Positions 23,998-38,800 of a stretch of DNA of 64,000 bases are shown one piece after another. Numbering within the stretch: the first letter of the stretch is position 1; the number at the start of each line of letters is the position of its first letter. The stretch spans positions 62,001 through 126,000 of the forward strand of contig QLIY01000051.1 in assembly GCA_003260075.1 (NCBI GenBank), read 5' to 3'. Position numbers and translations under genes: made by a program. The notes under the pieces are model-generated. The model was not told the origin of the DNA and did no database searches. It was given only the letters and a program-made list of their open reading frames with translations. The DNA is from Phallusia mammillata (lineage: Eukaryota; Chordata; Ascidiacea; Phlebobranchia; Ascidiidae).

Positions 23998-26900
23998 GTA
24001 CTAAAATGTGATACTTTGTAACTTGACTTTTTGTTTGCCTATAAGAAAAGCAAAATTTGTGTTTGCGTTTTAACGGCCGAAGGGGGGGGGGATAAAAAGA
24101 ATAAATTCAGGTGGGCCTACTAGAATGTGATACTTTGTAACTTGACTTTTTATTTGCCTATAAGAAAAGCAAAATTTGTGTTTGCGTTTTAACGGCCGAA
24201 CACATATTTAGGCTAAATTGATTGCACACAGATTTTGCATCACATCGTCCCAGTACAGATTGAATGTTGCTTTATTAAATAGTCTAAATTGGGAAATGTT
24301 TTTTTTTTCGGGATTATAGGTTACATTTTTCTAACAATGGTCAAGTTAGAAACAGGAAAACACAACACTTGATTTTGTTAAACTATGTTAAAAGGTAATA
24401 CTTGGCATCTCTTTTGAAAGAGTTACTTTAATGAAGATGGCTATACGGGCCAATACGACCCATATGTCTTGTCACCAGCTACACTGATCGAAAACTTACA
24501 GGTCGAACTGTGTGCACTGTCTGCAGCTTAGACTAGTTATCATTTATTGGCTTGATGTTTTTGTATTACTTTGCTGAAATAAAAGTCGTAACATTTTACT
24601 ATGATACCAGAACAAATTTACCGCCTGGGATCGAATCAAACGAATCATTGAACAAACTGCGAATTTCTAAAGCGGGAAAAGACGCCGTTGGAAGAAGAGC
24701 TTCTGATATGTTGATGGAAGTAAAGAGGACAAAGGAAACCCGCGAAAATGTGGAAAAGATTATGCCACCGTTACTGCGACACACAGGAAGAAGTCATACT
24801 GGTGTTTCGGAACCGAAATCTAGAAAAATTACCAAATTTTCTGGATTAGACGAAGGTATCACAGGGGGGGGGGGAAGAGGACAAAGGAAACCCGCGAAAA
24901 TGTGGAAAACATTATGCCACCGTTATTGCGACACACAGGAAGAAGTCATACCGGTGTTTCGGAACCAAAATCTAGAAAAATTACCAAATTTTCTGGATTA
25001 GACGAAGGTATCACAATTTTTGTTTTAATGCGTTGAAAACTATACGTCAAACAACTTGAAGCGGCATTTTGTTTCTAAAAAAATGTTTTAAATTTGGTTA
25101 AATAGAACAGCGGTCGGCAACCGCCGGTCCGGGGGGGGGGCAACCAAATTCGACTGATATTACAAACAAGCTACTTGGCAAAATGGCACAACGTGAAAGA
25201 AAGGGGTCTTTGGCGTTACATACCAACAGAGTAAAGGCACGTAGCGAAACGGGGGGGGGGTTTGTCCATGTATCCCAGGGATGATAAACAATTTTTGGCG
25301 TTTTCATTGGAAAATATTTGTAGTTTTTTGAAGACTGGTCCGCGATAAAATTTCACTTTCAAAAACGGTCCACAGTGCAAAAAAGGTTGCCGACCCCTGA
25401 AATAGAAGAACTCGCGGAAATTGTCCTACGGTTTATGGTCCTACAAGTAAAGAATCTATTATTAAAATCTTGGAGAATGTAGTTGTATTTTCACTGTTAA
25501 AATAAAGGTGTACTTACAGGTGCTTGTTAACGTTGTGNTTTTTCAATGCGCATTGAATGTTAAAATAAAGGTGTACTTACAGGTGCTTGTTACGTTGTGC
25601 AGTTCTTTAATGGTTGTTAGGTTTGGTGATTGTCTCTGTCGGGTTAATGCACTTTGATTTGCTCGGCCATAGAAATAAACTCAACACAACATTATAGGCT
25701 ACACATTAAAAAATAAACAAAAGTTTGTGACTTCAACACACTATAATGGAAAGATCTAATACTGGTAACAACAAAGGTTCGAACATTTGCTTGAAGGTAA
25801 TGTTATTTCGCCGGAAAGTCAACCTGATATTCGTGCTGGAGAAACTGAGGTACCAGTAGTAAAACATCCATCGGACAGTGGGGGGGGGGGGGCACTTTGA
25901 TTTGCTCGGCCATAGAAATAAACTCAACTCTACATTTTAGGCTACACATTAAAAAATAGACAAAGGTTTGTGACTTCAACACACTATAATGGAAAGATCT
26001 AATACTGGTAACAAAAAAGGTTCGAACATTTGCTTGAAGGTAACGTTATTTCGCCGGAAAGTCAACTTGATATTTGTGCTGGAGAAACTGAGGTACCAGT
26101 AGTAAAACATCCATCGGACAGTGCTGTGGTAGGACCTTCAAACATGGTAAGACGTGCAAGAAAGGCTGCAGGAAAGTTTCGGGGCAACATGAAACTCCTT
26201 GGGTCGTCAAGTGAACATAAGAACGCCGGAAGAGTCGAATTTCAACCGGTAAATGAAAAACGTCCTTTGTTAAACATCAAAATTAACGTAAAAATGTTAT
26301 AAAATTTAAGCTGCGAAAAATAAGTAATGGTAATATTGGACTTACATTTTTCACTTACTGAATTTTCCACAGAATAGAATAGTTTAAAGTAAAAATATTA
26401 GGCATATCTTACGAAAGTAGTTTTGGTGGCGGGGATGGGAATTTACTAAAAGTATTATGAGTTGAAGCAGTTGCATTTGGTGAAATAATTATCACACTAA
26501 ATTATTTTTGGAAACACAGAAACGGAAACCGATTGATATCAAACAGAATTATGAGGAAGCGGTCCGCCCACTCGACGCGCCAGACACCTTGGGAGGTCAT
26601 CAATTTATGACGTCAGTGGGCCGCGGAGTACCAGTTGAAGACCACATTGTGTTGGTTGGAAAACTACATAACGATGACGGCACGTACAAGTATGTGGGGG
26701 GTTTTGCCTGTATATTTTGTTATAACCAAATATTTTATTAGTTTATTTAAAAGGGTATCTACAAAACACTGAATTATGGAACAAAATGATTTTTGACGAA
26801 AATTGTGCAAGTTGCAACTAGAATATATTTTCGATTTACATTAAAATTACTCTATTTAAAAATACTTGTTTAAATCAAGGCTTTAGGTGCAAGTTCTTAG

Positions 26901-29900
26901 TGATTTTAAATGATACCCCAGATTCTACGGAATGCTTTTGCGTCCTTACCCCTAGGTAATAATTTTCGCAAGTCCAGGTTACAACGTTGTTCTTTCACTT
27001 AACGTCAGACTGTTTGCTGATCAAATGTATATCTAAACATAAAAATGCATCTTGTATTGTTTTCAGGAAAGCCGTTATACTTGGAAAACTACACCAGCGA
27101 AGCAAACCCGACAAACGAGACACCAACGACGCCCAACTCGGGGGGGGGGCATCTAAACACAAAAATGCATCTTGTATTGTTTTCAGGAAAGCCGTTATAC
27201 TTGGTAAACTCCACCAGCGAAGCAAACCCGACAAACGAGACACCAACGACGCCCAACTCTTCGGTTCAGGAGACTCAGCTTTATCTCTTCCACCTTTTAT
27301 GGTTGATAAACCACCGCTGGAACAATTGCCAAAACCTGGTGCATATGGCGAGGGTCAAAACATTGTAAAAACAAGCCAACCTGAACAATTTGCGCAGCAT
27401 CGAATAAGAAGAATGAGCTTAAAAGTTGGCGGCAAAATAAAACGCTTGGCAACTAATTTCAGGCAGAATTTAGCAAAGAAGCGTAAGCTCTCAGAACAGG
27501 AGTTATTTTCAATGCATAACATGGCGCCGTTGGAAGTGGACTCGGCTATGGAAGTTCAAGGGTCGATTTTGTCATCCGATGAAAAATCGTTTGAATTTTC
27601 TCGTTTTAAAACGAACCAGGATCAAGTTGTGATTGGGCGAAAACGGAAAGTTAGAACTCCACAGGGTGGCGCTCGTGGCAACTTTCTCATGAGGATTCCA
27701 AGCGAGCGGGAAAACCCTTTCAGCGAGGACAGAAAACTTGCCGAGAAGCTTAAATTACTTCGAATCGACATGCTGCATGACATCAATGAGAATCTTAAAA
27801 AGGGGGGGGGGTATGAGGATTCCAAGCGAGCGGGAAAACCCTTTCAACGAGGACAGAAAACTTGCCGAGAAGCTTATATTACTTCGAATCGACATGCTGC
27901 ATGACATCAATGAGAATCTTAAAAAATGGCGACGAGGAGAAGTAGAGTTTCCCGTCAAGAAACCCCAAATCGCCCCTAAGGATGATTTTACTTTTAACCA
28001 ACTGCTTAACCGTAATGCAACGAATCAGGAGATGGGAAACATGAAAGACGGTATGCGACTACTTCGTCGGCCTTCCCGCGCTAGTAGTTTGGGTCTATCG
28101 TCGACTGGTAGCTGGTACAGCAGTTATTTACACAACTGCAGGTCAGTTAAGACAGTAAGAAGCACCAACAGTTCATTCTATCGCAAGCTCTCAGAAGTGG
28201 TACAAGGGTGGGTAAAAATCGGCGCAATGGAACGAGCAAAGAAGTCAGTTGCCCCTGAAGTTAGCGATCACATTTACGATGAAGTTCCTAGCTCTGATGA
28301 TATGGAAATCTTCAAGAATGGTAGTCCAGCTCAAGTTAGATTTTATGATCCAATACCAATCAAGTCAAACAATTCAGGGGCGAATGAGAAGTTTAAACGT
28401 TTAAAAGAAAAAGAACCATCACCTAAACCAATCTACGATTTGCTACCAAGCCTTTCCGACAACTCCGAGGCGTTTAGGCTGCATCAGACTTTAGATAAGA
28501 AAAAGTCAATGCTAAAAGAAAAATACGGTTTTATGCCAGGGAAAACTGATAAATTGGATACTAAATCCCAAAACCCGAAAGTCACGAACTCGTCAACGAA
28601 GCAAGCGTATGATTTTGGGTTAAGATGGACTGAACCATTGTCCATCACTTCTTTGTCACAAAATGAAGATACAAATATGCGTAAAAACACGCCTCTTTCA
28701 CCAAAACGTAGTACTCACACTCCGAATGAACATATCTACTCTCTACTCAACATTGGTGATGTCATACGCTCAGCACCGATGTCTGATGACGTCACAGACA
28801 ATGCATCAAAACCGGATAACCTTACAGGATCACTAACCTTTCCCAGTGACGTCCCCAGTGATATCACTCCCTCTACATACGACAGTAATGACCTCACACA
28901 TTCTGCGTACGGGTCCGGTGACATCACGCGCTCCGATTACGATTCCGGTGACGTCACCTCGGCATTATCGGAGCATATTTCAGGCGCTCCACCTCCCAGT
29001 GCAGGCTTTATACCAAAACGAGTAAAGAAAGGTCCCAAAAGTTTAGTGCATATTGGTAGACGCGGAAGGGAGAACCGCCTTGCAGCTGACGTCGCCAGTG
29101 GAGACCGAACTCCGAGAAACGTCACATTCTCACTCCCATTGGCCGCCGACTGCATGGAGGGTAAAAAAAGTTCAGCCAATAGGAGCGCACCAGAGAGACA
29201 CAGCGAATCCAGTTCAAACCTGCATAGGGTGTTGAATCGACTTTCGCAGGCTGCTATTGGAAGAAACTCAGAATACTGGCTCACTAAAGGACAATCAAGA
29301 TCTTTGCCTATATACGACCGGGAAATTAGCACTGAGAGAAGATTAGGTATGCGTAAAAGCCTATCTCTGGAATCCCAAAACGGAACACAAAGCAGACACA
29401 CTATAAGAAGTCACAAGAAGATCCAAAGAAACGTTGGTTTAAAACCTTGCAGTAGATCTCAAGTTGTTATTGGCAGAAGATTTCGCAGAAGTCAAAATAC
29501 TTCTGCAGTTCCCTGGATTCGAACCGGACCCCAACCAGCGTCTTCACTTTCAGCTTCTACTAGAAGATCTTCAGAAAACTCATACGGTTATGATGAAGTT
29601 GCAAGCGAAGGTGAATCAGTAACCGACAGTAATACAGCAACTGGAACGACAGTGGTTAAGTCTGGAGACACGGGGACCAGTAACCAAGTCTCGTTATGGT
29701 CTGGTACGGATCCTTCAAGTGCCAGCGAGACTCCAGCAACGATGTCAGGCACTAATGCCGGTTCAAATGTTACAAATAGATCTTCAAACTATAGTAGCAG
29801 CTTAACAGCAATTACTGAAGATCAATCCGAAGCAATTTATGATGTTCCACCAAACTTAAACATAAAATCAGACATCGCCTCTGAGAACGACCGGATCCAA

Positions 29901-32900
29901 AAAGAAGGAAAATCGGAAAAGGCAACTCGGGGGGGGGGTGCAACTGGAACGACAGTGGTTAAGTCTAGAGACACAGGAACCAGTAACCAAGTCTCGTTAT
30001 GGTCTGGTACGGACCCTTCAAGTAACAGCAGCACTTCAGTAACAAAATCAAGCACTAAGGTCGGTTCAAATGTAACAAATATGTCTTCAAACTATAGTAG
30101 CAGTTTAACAGCAATTACTGAAGATCAATCTGAAGCAACTTATGATGTTCCACCAAACTTAAACACAAAATCAGACATCGCCACTGAGAACGACCGGATC
30201 CAAAAAGAAGGAAAATCGGAAAAGGCAACTCCCAGAAGTGGGAACGTCCCCACCAACTTACGTAAAAACCGGGAAGTACCTGGGTTTCCCGGGTCGATAA
30301 GTTTATGCAGGTCACAACCCACAGAAAACATAACGTCCTTAACCAGCAAAACTTCGACCGAAGATGCCTCAAAACTGATGAAGTTTTTTGATGCACAGCA
30401 ACATATTATCTCTTCTACTTCGAGTGAACCACCTTCAAAATTAAAACCAGTCAAACTGTTGTCCAACATCCACGGTCAGAACCCCACGACAGATAGATCC
30501 AAATTTAGCCGGAATAGCAGCCAATCTTTGCCGTCAAATGTTTCTTCCGAACTTGATGTCTTCGGTGACAAGGTGCAAACCAAACACACAAAGTTTCCAA
30601 AGGGATTGCTCAAGCTGGGAGCAATGGATTTTTCGTCCACAAACGTTTCGCAGCTGACCACGTGGTTTGACCGCTCCACTGTAACCGAATTGAGCTCAGA
30701 AAAAAGCTCTCAAAGTAGCGACGAAACTGACCAGCAGTTGCTAGGCAACAAAGATGATCAGGACCGCCTCCAACGGAAAAAGGAACTGGAAGAGAAGGCG
30801 ACTATAATGTACTTGCGTGGTGATGGTATAGTTCTGCGGTCTTTCCAATGCCGAGACCGGGAAGTTGTCGGAAATCAGCCGGCTTTGGCGAAAGGAAAAC
30901 ACGCCATTGGTAAGAATGAAATACCGATGAGTCTAAAATACACACAGGCTAGTACTAAACGAAAAGCATGCACTGACGTTGACTGTCTTGACATCAAATG
31001 CACTAAGGATGGCCATAGACACTGTAAGGGTATGGACGTGGTTTATGATCCTGAAGGCACTAATGAGGTGACCTTGAAAGACGTCAAAGATTTAATGAAA
31101 ACACGCAATTTAAATGTATATGATCCCGTAATTGGACCACCGGGAGCTAAACCCTTATGCCAAGAATGTCCCATCAGAACAAAGCGCTTTACTCCCTTCT
31201 TTCCAGACCATTACGCCGATCGGACCTTGAAGCCGTTGGCTTCCCGAGTAGTAGACTTCGCTTGTTACGAAGGCAAAAATCTGTATGTACGCCACTTTAC
31301 AAAACACAACGAGGAAGAGGTCGACAATTATTGTGAACAGTTTTCCCTTAAAGCCCTTGTGTTAGGGATCAGTCGTTACATGACTGAGGAGGCTATAGAT
31401 ACTTCGCTTCTGGATGTAAAGACGGAAGAACTTTATGAGGGATTTTTAACCACCGAGATTGGCGTTACGGCGGTGGAGTTTGGCGCCAGAACGTATTCCG
31501 ATCAGTGTATTAAAGACGCCAGGAGGTTACGCATTATAGAAAATTACATTGCAAATAGCACAAAAAAATCTGTAAAACCTCCACCAGCCCCTGAGGAACC
31601 GACAGCTCCTGAATCAAACGCTCAACAAGCCTCATGCCCTGACAAAAGCGCTGGAAAATACAAAAAAATTGAGAGTTGCAAAATTCCAGCTCCACCCTCG
31701 AGTATTTCAACTGCTGAAGGAATAGACGACTATTTAGATTCGTTTGACGAAGACGACTTTCCCACTGTGAAGTACACAAGTCTTCCAACAAAGCTGGCTG
31801 CCCTTAAAAAGGTAAAAACAAAAGGCGCAGGGAAATTACAGGACGCTGCTGAATCAGCACGTATTGCTTCGGGAGCAAAAATCAAGAGCCTAAACCATTT
31901 AATTGAGATGTTGAATAATGAGGCTCAAAGCTTACAAAAAATGTTACCAGTTTCACGGGGATTTGAAACCGAGTTTGACGAAGACGTCGCTTTCATTGTG
32001 TATAAGATGGTTTGTCAAGTTTCAATCTCGGATGAGTTGGTCGGCAAAGACTTGGCGACTGGTTTGAACCGAAAACGGCTGATTCCAACCAAGGCATCTG
32101 TTCATAGATTTGTCAAATCAGGTTTGAAACAACATGAATCAGTAACAACGGTTGTATCTTCTGGCACACAAACATCAGGCAGTCGGAAAAGTTTGTCAAT
32201 GTCTTCCACTGTCTCTTATAAAAGGTCTTCATTAAAAAGCAAAAGCAGTTCTTCCTCATCAGAGGCCCAGGAAGATGAAGTAAGAGACGCTGCCTCTTCA
32301 AGTGGAGAAGAAAGCAGTAGTATGGGAGAAACCTTGGAGGAAGAGCTTGCTCAAACTCCATCTACATCCAGGCGTGCTCCTGACACCAACATCAATCAAA
32401 AAAGCAACGTCTCAAAAATAAGAAAGATGTTTGGAGCAAGGCGCAGAAGACAGTCGGAATCAAAGGAGTTTTCATCTTCTAGTATGATGTTTCCCAAGCG
32501 GAAGTTACCAAAGACCATTAAGCGCTTTTTTCACAAACTTCTAAAGCAGGGAGTAAAGACCAGAAGACGGAAGAGCGTGACATTTGATGATGATTACCTG
32601 GAGCATTGGAAGTCCAGTACAAGTTCCTTGTCCTCATCAGATAGGAGCTCGGATTATTATGTGATGAAGTTGGAAAAAAGGACATCTCCTTCTGCTTCGA
32701 GTGAAACGGACAGGTAAACATAATGATGCAAGTAAAGTAGGCCTACCATATTTCCATCCCCAAAAAGGAGGACAAAATTTTGAAAATAACATATAAAAAT
32801 ACTCTAAGGCCCCCTAAAAATAAAAGCTATAGAAATTAGACGGTATACAATAGTTTGGATAAAGTTTAACGTTTATCACATCACAACATTAAAATAAGCT

Positions 32901-35768
32901 TGTATTTTCAAAAAACGTTAAACCTGTAGTCTTTACAATTGTCACATATGTATTTGATAAATCAGAAGTTCTTTTAAAAGGAGGACATTTGGGCATTTTT
33001 TCTCTTGTCTTTGGAGGACAACTTGGTTTTTGTTAAAAATGAGAACATGTCCTCCAAAAAGAGGACGTATGGTAGGCCTAAGTAAAGTCAAACCTAGTCC
33101 GATCTTGCATGGTCTGCTATATTATCGTGGGACACTTATTTCAACAAAATAAAGTCACAGATAAACTATTTTAAACTTTGTAAAACTAACAAAAATCATC
33201 TCATTATTCATCCTTATATAACTCATCTATAGGCCAGCAGGTTTTTCCCGAATTACAATGTTTTGTTTTTTATTTCAGTTCATGCGACGAGCCTGGACCA
33301 AGCAAAGGTTATCCACCCAGTTCTTCAACAGTTCATTCTCCTCGAAAGAGCAAAAGATATTCACCAAGTTCGCCTCATCCATCGGCAGGAGTTATTAATA
33401 GCAAACCAACCGAAGAAACTCATCGTTTACCTGAAAGCCAAAGTAGCATGGTTTTCGGGTCTGTACCAGAATCATTGGTAGAAAAGTTTGGCAACATAGC
33501 AAGAAACCGTCCATCTAATCAGGGGAGCGTTGAAATCACGGACGAACAGCCAGGAAGAGCGTTTTTTGAGACTCCTGAACCCACAGGACCTAATCCTTCA
33601 GCAGACATAGGGTCTACCAGCGATGAAAGCGATTATGTTGTCTTGCGTGTTGTACCATGTAGCTCTAGCAGAAATTGCGAAAGCCAGGGAACTGCTTTAG
33701 ATCTTTTGTCGATTAACTACGAAAGTGACATGGAAACTTCTGTACCTTCTGTATCTGATGCAACTTCAAATCAATGCATAACTACTGACAGTCAACATAC
33801 AGAAAGCTTTGCTTCAAATTGTCCAGTTTCCAGTGAAGAGAACCAAAGCGCAGATACTTATAAGGATAACGACGTGGCTCTAGTGCCATCAGTAGGGCCA
33901 AGTGGTTCAAAGCAAGCGTCTAGACCACACGAAAACAAGACACAGCTACCCGAAATAGAGCTGGTAGACAAGAGCATAGACGCGAGCTGTGACAGCCAAT
34001 CACAGATGTCCTTGCGGCGCTATTGCATTGTGGGAAAAGATTGGGAGCAACGACAGCAAGAGTCCATGACCAAATCTAGCTGTAACGATAAGAACATTAC
34101 AATAGGAATGAGGGAGAGAAAGGTGGAAAATAGTTCTATTGATCGTAACTCAGTCGCTGATTCTGTCGGAAAACGGATTGGAGCCAAGCTGTCTTGCCGC
34201 GGAGAGTTTAAGACACGGCCATCAGCTGATGTAGATGCTACAACATCAGCTTATTTGTACGTACAAGACCACGAAAGCACAGAGAAACAAAGTTTCGGTG
34301 TTTCGCATACATCCTCCTATGACAGACGCGCAATGTCACCAGTAAAAGATAAGGAGGTGTTTCGCTCTTTAACTATTAAGGATAAAGTAAATCAAAATAC
34401 ATGTGGTGGCAAGCATAGTGAAGGTACGATGAAAGTTATTTGGAAGCTTTCTGACTCAAGCATCACCAAGAGTGAGACAGTTGAGGACCCCAAAGCTACT
34501 TGTGGTTATTCAGACATAGACACTGAAAATGAATTATTCAGCAAATCTGGCGGCGAAGATGACGCAAATGAAGAGCAGGAGACTCCTGATGGAGTTAAAG
34601 ACTTAGTAGACGAGCTTAATACCGAGTTACGGCGTGTTGTAAGCTGGGCAGAAGACGCAGGATTTGACACTTCTAATATATTGCCCATGCCAAAACAGCA
34701 GGACTCAAGTGAGCGGTTCTGCGCTGAAATCAGTAGCAGTCTTGCTGAGATTCAAACAAGTCTAGCACAGTTTGAGAAAATGGTGTCTGATTTTAAACCG
34801 CCAGGTGAGGCCAGAGAAAGCGTAGCTGATACAGGTAACACTGAGATTCAGTTGAAGTTGTTAGAAGCAGTAAATCTGCTAAGAACCGAAGTGTTTAGCT
34901 TAAAAACTCAAGACAGCATCGAAGACAAGAAAACTCAAGAACGTAATACTGTATCTGAATACCCAGTGTTTTTGAGAGGTTTATATTCATCCGAAAACTA
35001 TCCTAGGGTCCCGACGGTTTCCAAACGATTTAACGAACTTGCAGCAGAAAACGAGTCAAGAAGGTGGAGAAGACATGTGGACACTGATACAGATACTGGC
35101 TCGTCCTGTCACAGCCGTAATCACCACTGTTGCCGATCGCGCAATTTCCGCAATGCATGTTGTGGAAGTAAACTCTGCAAAAGTGTAAATCCATATAAAA
35201 GATGGAAAAGGTATCATCCCTACCCTCAACAACGGAAGCACCAATTCAAGGTCAGATTTGAGTCATCTATGGACGATAGCGAATTAACCTTAACAGAAAC
35301 TGAAGATAGTTCTCAAGAATGTGTGGAGGAACCTGAGGTTGTTACTAAACATCACAGTACAAAGCACAAAATTAGCAAAAAAGGAAAACGAGGGTCAGCG
35401 CCCAGGCCCAGTTGTGGTCCAAATGGATTTAAATCCTTCCGAAAACGCCCGATCCCACAGCCTCGCTCGAGTTTTAACCGATCAAAGCGAAGTTTGGATG
35501 CCTCGGCTGAGGGTAAAACTGAGAGTTCAAACAAGATCGGCAGTGAACCATCTTCAACAGCCGTTGAGTCCTGTGTTAATGGGAAAGAAGACACAAACCT
35601 GACGCATATATATGATGTACCTTGCTGCAGTCCCAGAACCGAGAAAAGCCCACGTCCAAAACAAACCACTAAAACTAACGAAGAACTTGCAATGGATGAA
35701 GATTACAGATTACCGTTGTTTTCACCACGGCCACGTGAGTTTAACGTTTTTGTAGCTCTATAAATAAT

Positions 35769-35863
<95 letters not shown>

Positions 35864-38800
35864 AGTTCTTTGACAAAAAATCGATTCGCTTTCAACTGGC
35901 TGTAATGGCACGCACCCGACCAAGTACTTATTCATCTCCTTCTTTTCAGCTGGTCAATCTAAAACCTTCAACTTTATGAAAATCAAATATCCTACTTCAT
36001 CCATTTTTATAATACTCCTCGACTTGATAAGAGGGGGGGGGGATGGGTGAAGATTACAGATTACCATTGTTTTCACCACGGCCACGTAAGGTTAACGTTT
36101 TTGTAGCTCTATAAATAGTATTGTGCTTTGAAGATTAGTTCTTTGAGAAAAAAATCGATTCGCTTTCAACTGGCTGTAATGGCACGCATCCGACCAAGTA
36201 CTTATTCATCTCCTTGTATTTAGCTGGTCAATCTAAAACCTTTAAATTTATGAAAATCAAATTTCCTACTTCATCCACTTTTATAATACTCCTCGACTTG
36301 ATAAGACCCGAAATTTCCCATCTGTAGAAATACCTATAAAATTACTTTTAACTAACAGAAAAGATTGATCAGAAATTCGTTTACAACCAGCCGTTGTTAA
36401 AACCATTCCATTAATCATTTCATCAGTTTGGTTGCCGCCCTATAACTGCACATATCAAACAAATACAATTCATAAAACAAACATTGTTACGTCCATAATG
36501 CCAATTATTACATCACATACTATTGTACCACAAAATCATGCCAAAAATCCCATACATTGCTTAAGTAGTATTGCGTATTTTTTTCTCAGCACCTACCGGC
36601 AAACACCTACAAAATAGCCGCCCACAAGTCAACGCGGGAACACAACATATAGTAAGAGATAGAGGAGAGATTATTGTGGGGGGGGGGGTTAAAACCATTC
36701 CATTAATCATTTCATCACTTTGGTTGCCGCCCTATAACTGCACATATCAAACAAATACAATTCATAAAACATGCATTGTTATGTCCATAATGCCAATTAT
36801 TACATCACATACTATTGTACCACAAAATCATGCCAAAAATCCCATACACTGTTTAAGTAGTATTGCATATTTTTTCTCAGCACCTGCCGGCAAACACCCA
36901 GAAAATAGCCGCCCACAAGTAAACGCGGGAACACAACATATAGTAAGAGATAGAGGAGAGATTATTGTGTCTCCTAGAACTGTTAAACTCGAATCGGCGC
37001 ATGAAAGAACGAGACAAGAAAACGAGTCGATCCAACTGACTGTTCCAGTGCTGAGAGACTATTTTGAAGACATTACTTGTGAGGTAAGCAATGGTTTGAT
37101 GTTTTGTGTTTTGTGTTTTGTGTTTCCGGTTTAATTTACTAGGTTTTTAAATCTGCAACACCAAGTTTAGTGGGGGGGGGGGGGTCCAACTGACTGTTCC
37201 AGTGCTGAGAGACTATTTTGAAGAAATTACTTGTGAGGTAAGCAATGGTTTGGTGTTTGGTGTTTGGTGTTTGGGGGGTTTGCCGGTTTAATTTACTAGG
37301 TTTTTAAATCTGCAACACCAAGTTTAGTGGCTTTTGTGATAACAACATTCAACAAAAGCATGTATTTCTTTTACCTACAGTTGCAAGCGGGCCAATAGCT
37401 AGGACCAGAACCGGCCCGAATTCGAAAGAAAAAGCCCAAAACCCGACCGAGCCCAAACATTTTTGAACCAAAACTAGGTTCGAAAGTAGATGAAACTGCG
37501 GCACAAATAAAGCCAAGTCTGAAGTGAGGTCCAAATCAAGCCTGTTTTATTTGAACATAATCCCGGGCCTACTTGCAACTTTTACTTGGACTTTATAAGT
37601 GACAAAAGTAGGTAATCTTTTAAGACAGTTAGAGCCAACTAAAAAAACATGACTTGGTTAAACATGTTGCTGGTAAGATTCAACCAAAGTTTAAAAATTT
37701 TAACAAAATGTTGGTTGGATGAATAATAAAAAAGTTGGATCAAATTCTCCGAGCATTATCAGTCACTCAGTTTGGGGGGGGGGACTGCGGCACAAATAAG
37801 GCCAAGTCTGAAGTGAGGTCCAAATCAAGCCCGTTTTTTTAACATAAGCCCGGGCCTGCCACTTTCACTCGGACATTATAAGTAACAAAAGTAGGCAATA
37901 TTTTAAAACAGTTGGAGCCAACTAAAAAAACATGGCTTCAGCTAAGTTAAACATGTTGCTGGTAAAGATTCAACCAAAGTCTAAAAAATTTAACAAAAAA
38001 GTTAGGTTGGTTGCATGGGCGCAGGCAGAAAATTTTGCAAGAGGGGGCAAATTTTGGCTGATACTTTACCGGGGGGGGGGGGTTGGTTGGATAAATAATA
38101 AAAAAGTTGGACCAAATTTTCCGAGCATTATCATCAGTCACTCAGTTTGAAACCAGCTTTATCAAACGACGAGATAACACCCAAGTATCAAACTTACCGC
38201 ACAGCTGTTGTAGTTTGAAAAAAATCGTTAGTGTAAGTCTTTAAAACTGAAAATAAATGGAATCTTTTTTTTCTTTTTTTCAGGTAAATCAATCAACAGT
38301 TGGAGGAGGTAACACACAAATAATGGAGGTCAAAACATCTCCTGATCGAACTTCCCTTAACGAAGCAGAAACAACTTTCAATCACATTTACGCAGTGCCT
38401 AGCACTAATCACAAGACAGTAAAAACCCGAGCTTTGGAAAAAAGTTGCCCAACTCCTTCATCAAAGTTTGAAAAACCGAAAACCAAAATCTTCGTCGAAC
38501 GAGGAAATCTCCCGGAATCGTCATCTGATTATGACGAGTTACCAAGGCGCGACCAAACGCAGAAAAACGCTGGCCCTCGGTTGGCTGAATTTCTAACATC
38601 ACAAGTGGATGACGGTAATAGTGAAAACGAAATCCAAAGGATTGATTTTCCACCACAAGAACCTGATTTCGATCAAAAATACCCAATAGACACTATGATC
38701 ACAGTTGGGCGACGCAGACATGGTTTCAGCACTTACGACTTCATAGGGGGGGGGGACAAAGGATTGATTTTCCGCCCCAAGAACCTGATTTCGATCAAAA

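Noticed and set aside
31320-31400. Amphipathic helix resembling a PKA-anchoring (AKAP) helix
   Set aside because: The hydrophobic spacing fits only partly; too weak to claim.
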